Below are positions 5,493 through 7,766 of a stretch of 7,766 nt of DNA, in pieces (position 1 is the first letter of the stretch; each line of letters starts with the position of its first letter). This stretch comes from an uncultured Candidatus Saccharibacteria bacterium (GTDB lineage Bacteria > Patescibacteria > Saccharimonadia > Saccharimonadales > CAMLKC01). The position numbers and the translations under genes are program-made. The stretch lies in the NCBI GenBank assembly GCA_946479025.1, contig CAMLDM010000037.1:1-7766 (forward strand), given 5' to 3'. The notes beneath the pieces are model-generated. The model did not search any database, was not told the DNA's origin, and worked only from the letters and a program-made list of their open reading frames with translations.

Positions 5493-6490
5493 GACGTCCA
5501 ATTTCTGGACTGCGGCGAAGAAGGTGGATCGGTCTGATCTTCAATCAATCCATAGCCTTGCCGGGCCGATGCGATCAGTTTTCTACTGTCGTTATACAGA
5601 CGGTCGGCATCTGCCTCGCCCATCACTACGCCGACAAGTGTCACCTTCTTGCCGTCTTTGGTCTTGTAGTTAGCTGCGAAAAGCAGACAGCTGCCCGCCT
5701 GGTCTGTCGTTCCCGTTTTGATGCCGACCACCCCGCCAGTACCAAGCAATTTATTCGTATTTTTAACGACGCCGATGTCAGGTATCAGCGCCTGACGCCG
5801 AGAAACGATCTCGGCAATAACAGGATTTTTAAGCGCCGAGATGCCAATCTTTACAAGATCCGACGGCGTGCTCGTGGTTGCCGGACTAAATCCGCTCGCG
5901 TCGGCAACGGTTGTCTGATCCAGTCCCATACGTTGCAGCATTTCATTGGCATATGACACGTACGCCACCTTGGAGCCGAATACTTTTTCCACCAGCATAT
6001 CGGCCATATTGTTGGCCGAAGGAATCAGCATCGCCTGCATGATCTGATACTGCGTTAAAACCATACCCTCTTGTACCGGCACAGTCGAGCCGCCGCTCGC
6101 AACATATTTTCGATAGTTTGCGACGTCTTCAGCTGTAACTGTATATGATGGGCCGGCTTCTCCAAGGCCAAGTGGCTGCTTCTCCATGACTGCCAGCGCA
6201 GTTATTACCTTTGCCATGCTGGCCGTCGGCTGTTGTTTGTTTGCGAGTGAATGCGTGAGCAGCCCATCTTCAACGCTGCCGATTGCCGCCTGGCCATCCG
6301 CCGGCCACGCAAGATGTGCACCTTTTGCAAGTGTTATTTGCGGCGAGTTTGTTTTTATTGGAACTATCGGTATACCCTCATCGGAAGAAGCGCTGCCGTA
6401 AATACAAACCCCAAGAGCCAGCAAGCCGAAAATGGTGACGAAGAACATCCAGCGGCTCGATTTTTTCCTGGAGCGGGCGTGAATATTCAT
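5483..6490 (-). CDS. D-alanyl-D-alanine carboxypeptidase (penicillin-binding protein, peptidase S11)
   Basis: A 335-residue enzyme that trims the terminal D-Ala from peptidoglycan pentapeptides outside the membrane. Residues 1-13 are basic, 14-32 form an uncleaved-type membrane anchor, and 33-55 are a linker. The catalytic domain has all three penicillin-binding motifs: SMAK at 91-94 (nucleophile Ser91, Lys94), SAN at 158-160 and KTG at 258-260. ADASGFSPATTSTPSDLVK (196-214) is typical of S11 enzymes. The protein ends in a short Pro/Ser-rich tail (321-335) without the membrane-binding amphipathic helix of E. coli PBP5; anchoring must be N-terminal. The gene starts 4 nt after the vanZ-like stop, with GTGAGG about 10 nt upstream as a weak ribosome site, so the two are co-transcribed. 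A dacA/dacF-type name would be a guess. Confidence 0.92.
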   Translation of the reverse strand: MNIHARSRKKSSRWMFFVTIFGLLALGVCIYGSASSDEGIPIVPIKTNSPQITLAKGAHLAWPADGQAAIGSVEDGLLTHSLANKQQPTASMAKVITALAVMEKQPLGLGEAGPSYTVTAEDVANYRKYVASGGSTVPVQEGMVLTQYQIMQAMLIPSANNMADMLVEKVFGSKVAYVSYANEMLQRMGLDQTTVADASGFSPATTSTPSDLVKIGISALKNPVIAEIVSRRQALIPDIGVVKNTNKLLGTGGVVGIKTGTTDQAGSCLLFAANYKTKDGKKVTLVGVVMGEADADRLYNDSRKLIASARQGYGLIEDQTDPPSSPQSRNWTSGQ

Positions 6491-6494
6491 GGCG

Positions 6495-6980
6495 TTAGTA
6501 CCTCACCCTGAACACAAAGAAGCGCAAATACACGATGATCATGAGCAGTGCCATAATCACAACGGAGATATACATGTCCTGCTTTTCACTACCAGCGTAC
6601 TTTTTACAAAAACTGTATAGTCCCAGCCCAAGCAGCCCGCCAAGCGTATTCGCAATAACGTCCGTTATATCCGCCACGCCAATTGAAAGCACAAATTGAA
6701 TCATTTCGGCAGCAAAACTAAAGGCAAATATTGAAGCGAGTTTTTGCCACATTTCGGCCCGCTTGAAATTGACACTAAGAAGCAGGCCGAAAGGAACAAA
6801 AACCACCACGTTATCAATTATTTCGCGCACATGGCTCGTTGAATCTGCAAACGGAATCAGATTCAGACCGCCTTCGTGACGGCTCAGCACGCTTGGTATA
6901 TCGCCTGAAAACTTAAACAAAACCAGCCATAGCAGCATGAACACATAGAAGGTCAGTACCGATTTAAAAAGTAACTTCAT
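6495..6980 (-). CDS. VanZ-like family membrane protein
   Basis: A 161-residue protein with four or five membrane helices (about 5-24, 55-71, 82-101, 104-124 and 137-157). It carries the VanZ-family signature: NLIPF (40-44), NVVVFVPFGLLL (57-68), and SFAAEMIQ (88-95) leading into ADITDVIANTLGGLLG (103-118) with its conserved Asp, Asn and Gly residues. VanZ was named from low-level teicoplanin resistance in the VanA element; most members have unknown function but are thought to act at the envelope. The pairing with a D,D-carboxypeptidase gene 4 nt downstream supports an envelope role. I chose the ATG at 6980 because GGAGAT lies just upstream at normal spacing, the clearest Shine-Dalgarno site in the window. 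A GTG at 7061 would add a poorly hydrophobic extension and run through the regulatory repeats. Confidence 0.88.
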   Translation of the reverse strand: MKLLFKSVLTFYVFMLLWLVLFKFSGDIPSVLSRHEGGLNLIPFADSTSHVREIIDNVVVFVPFGLLLSVNFKRAEMWQKLASIFAFSFAAEMIQFVLSIGVADITDVIANTLGGLLGLGLYSFCKKYAGSEKQDMYISVVIMALLMIIVYLRFFVFRVRY

Positions 6981-7020
6981 TATGATCTCCAAATCTTGGT
7001 TAACTGTTGTTACCCTCGCC

Positions 7021-7026
7021 AGTATG
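7021..7026 (-). promoter_or_regulatory. Tentative -10 box for the vanZ-carboxypeptidase operon
   Basis: On the minus strand this reads CATACT, 4 of 6 matches to TATAAT. It would give a leader of about 35 nt ending in the GGAGAT ribosome site. No good -35 box is seen; the TGTGAAA repeats cover that position, as expected for an activator-dependent promoter. The leader would include an imperfect inverted repeat (6998-7014). Confidence 0.25.
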
Positions 7027-7035
7027 CGGCGTAGT

Positions 7036-7095
7036 TGTGAAACAAATGTGAAATTTTTCACTTAAATAAAGAGGATTTTTCATACCATTTTCATA
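7036..7095. promoter_or_regulatory. Phased TRTGAAA heptamer array, candidate response-regulator operator
   Basis: TGTGAAA occurs on the plus strand at 7036-7042 and 7047-7053, exactly 11 bp apart. On the minus strand TATGAAA occurs at 7078-7084 and 7089-7095, again 11 bp apart, and AGTGAAA at 7056-7062 is 22 bp from the first of these. The inner pair also forms the palindrome GTGAAATTTTTCAC (7048-7061). Direct repeats of 11 bp are typical of OmpR/PhoB-type binding sites, and such a regulator is encoded 53 bp downstream. The two orientations point at the two divergent operons. Confidence 0.55.
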
Positions 7096-7112
7096 AATTT
7101 CCACTATGATAA

Positions 7113-7141
7113 ATGCCAGAAAGAGCAAAGGTTGGTACACT
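7113..7141 (+). promoter_or_regulatory. Promoter of the response regulator gene
   Basis: -35 ATGCCA (7113-7118), 17-nt spacer, -10 TACACT (7136-7141), preceded by TGG as an extended -10 element. The ATG starts 6 nt after the -10 box, so initiation should fall on or beside the start codon and no ribosome site is present. Confidence 0.55.
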
Positions 7142-7147
7142 AAAGAC

Positions 7148-7766
7148 ATGAAGATTCTTGTAGTCGAAGACGAGCCGTCGATACGCGAATTCGAGCTGAC
7201 GTATCTGCGCGATGCCGGGTTTGAAACAATTGAGGCGGCCGACGGGCAAGCCGCGATAGATATATTCAAAGAACAGAAGATTGATCTTGCAGTGATAGAT
7301 ATCAACCTGCCAAAATTCGACGGCTTTGAAGTCTGCAAAATTATCCGCGCTTCATCGGCCCTGCCGATTCTTATCGTGACGGCCCGCGGCAGCGACGAAG
7401 ACGAAGTCGCAGGGCTTTCCATGGGAGCGGATGATTACATCAAGAAGCCGTTCAACCCGAATGTTCTTGTTGCGCGGGTACAGGCGCTCCTTCGTCGGCA
7501 CACCGCCAAGCAATTGCATTTCAAAGGCTTGAGCATCGACCCTGAAACAATGTCAGTTATCCGCGAAGGGGAACCCATTACGCTCACTACGACGCGCTTC
7601 AATCTCCTTCTCGCGCTCGCCTCCCAGCCGCGCGTGGTACTTTCCAGAGCGCAGCTTGTCGACCAGATTTACAGCGATCCGGGCGAGCATTTTGTGTACG
7701 ACCGCACCATCGACGCGCACATAAAAGCCTTGCGCCAGGCAATCGAACGTGACCCGAAAAAGCCAC
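7148..7766 (+). CDS. OmpR/PhoB-family response regulator (3' end outside window)
   Basis: 206 residues are visible. Residues 1-120 form a receiver domain: acidic pocket Glu7-Asp8, phospho-acceptor Asp51 in VIDINLP, switch Thr78 and conserved Lys100-Pro101. Residues about 125-206 form a winged-helix DNA-binding domain: ITLTTTRFNLLLALASQP, then LSRAQLVDQIY and RTIDAHIKALRQAIERDPKKP, the recognition-helix region. Family members end with a TVRGVGY-type strand soon after this point, so perhaps 20-30 residues are missing. Phosphorylation by a sensor kinase, likely encoded just beyond the window, would promote dimer binding to direct repeats. Such repeats lie immediately upstream, between this gene and the divergent vanZ-carboxypeptidase operon. 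Self-regulation and control of that operon are therefore likely. The start is supported by MKILVVEDE at the N-terminus and by the -10 box 6 nt upstream. Confidence 0.92.
   Translation, partial: MKILVVEDEPSIREFELTYLRDAGFETIEAADGQAAIDIFKEQKIDLAVIDINLPKFDGFEVCKIIRASSALPILIVTARGSDEDEVAGLSMGADDYIKKPFNPNVLVARVQALLRRHTAKQLHFKGLSIDPETMSVIREGEPITLTTTRFNLLLALASQPRVVLSRAQLVDQIYSDPGEHFVYDRTIDAHIKALRQAIERDPKKP

Noticed and set aside
5457..5501. A longer start for the helical-repeat protein.
   Set aside because: It lies upstream of the likely transcription start and overlaps the end of the carboxypeptidase gene.
6998..7014. Imperfect inverted repeat GGTTAACTGTTGTTACC in the vanZ leader, considered as a regulator site or attenuator.
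   Set aside because: The 6-bp arms need a bulged base and no T run follows; too weak to call on its own.
6981..7061. A GTG start adding 27 residues to the VanZ-like protein.
   Set aside because: It runs through the regulatory repeats, and the ATG at 6980 has a clear GGAGAT site and begins directly with the first membrane helix.
1..7766. CRISPR arrays, insertion sequences, tRNA/rRNA genes and phage genes.
   Set aside because: No regular spacer-repeat units, transposase motifs, terminal repeats or RNA gene landmarks were seen on either strand.

Overview
The window is a dense bacterial region of moderate GC content. It holds eight complete genes, one response-regulator gene cut by the right edge and possibly one gene tail cut by the left edge. 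TAA, TAG and TGA all end genes here, so the standard stop code applies and the TGA-to-glycine recoding of Gracilibacteria and Absconditabacteria does not. Small compact genes, overlapping starts and stops, promoter -10 boxes set almost against start codons, and a mix of PadR, VanZ, PP2C, D,D-carboxypeptidase and flavin-electron-transfer genes would fit a small-genome Patescibacteria/Saccharibacteria-like organism or another Gram-positive-type lineage. This placement is an inference of low confidence, because no rRNA or other marker gene is present.

Layout. (1) Positions 1-158: a possible plus-strand gene tail ending at 86, then a strong hairpin (110-145) between convergent genes. (2) Positions 159-2155, minus strand: a PP2C-type phosphatase (159-1127) with its own promoter, and upstream of it a PadR-type repressor (1814-2155) overlapping a three-helix membrane protein (1192-1821). 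(3) Positions 2156-2240: a divergent control region with two perfect palindromes, one covering the padR -10 box and one its likely -35 box. (4) Positions 2241-4932, plus strand: a tightly coupled three-gene operon for flavin-based electron transfer. It encodes a membrane-anchored FMN-binding-domain protein with an SGAT flavinylation motif, an ApbE-type flavin transferase, and a fusion of an NqrB/RnfD-like membrane domain to an FAD/NAD(P)H reductase domain. (5) Positions 4935-5456, minus strand: a small helical-repeat protein whose stop codon lies 2 bp from that of the operon. (6) Positions 5483-6980, minus strand: vanZ-like gene followed by a D-alanyl-D-alanine carboxypeptidase gene, 4 nt apart. 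(7) Positions 6981-7147: a divergent control region with a helically phased array of TRTGAAA heptamers. (8) Positions 7148-7766, plus strand: an OmpR/PhoB-type response regulator, cut off by the window end.

Working model. The 2241-4932 operon is the most interesting unit. It looks like a minimal three-gene route taking electrons from cytosolic NAD(P)H through FAD and the membrane domain to an FMN covalently held outside the membrane by the small anchored protein, with ApbE attaching the FMN. PadR, divergently transcribed, probably regulates it. The right-hand block looks like an envelope module: the response regulator may control both its own gene and the divergent vanZ-carboxypeptidase pair through the phased repeats.
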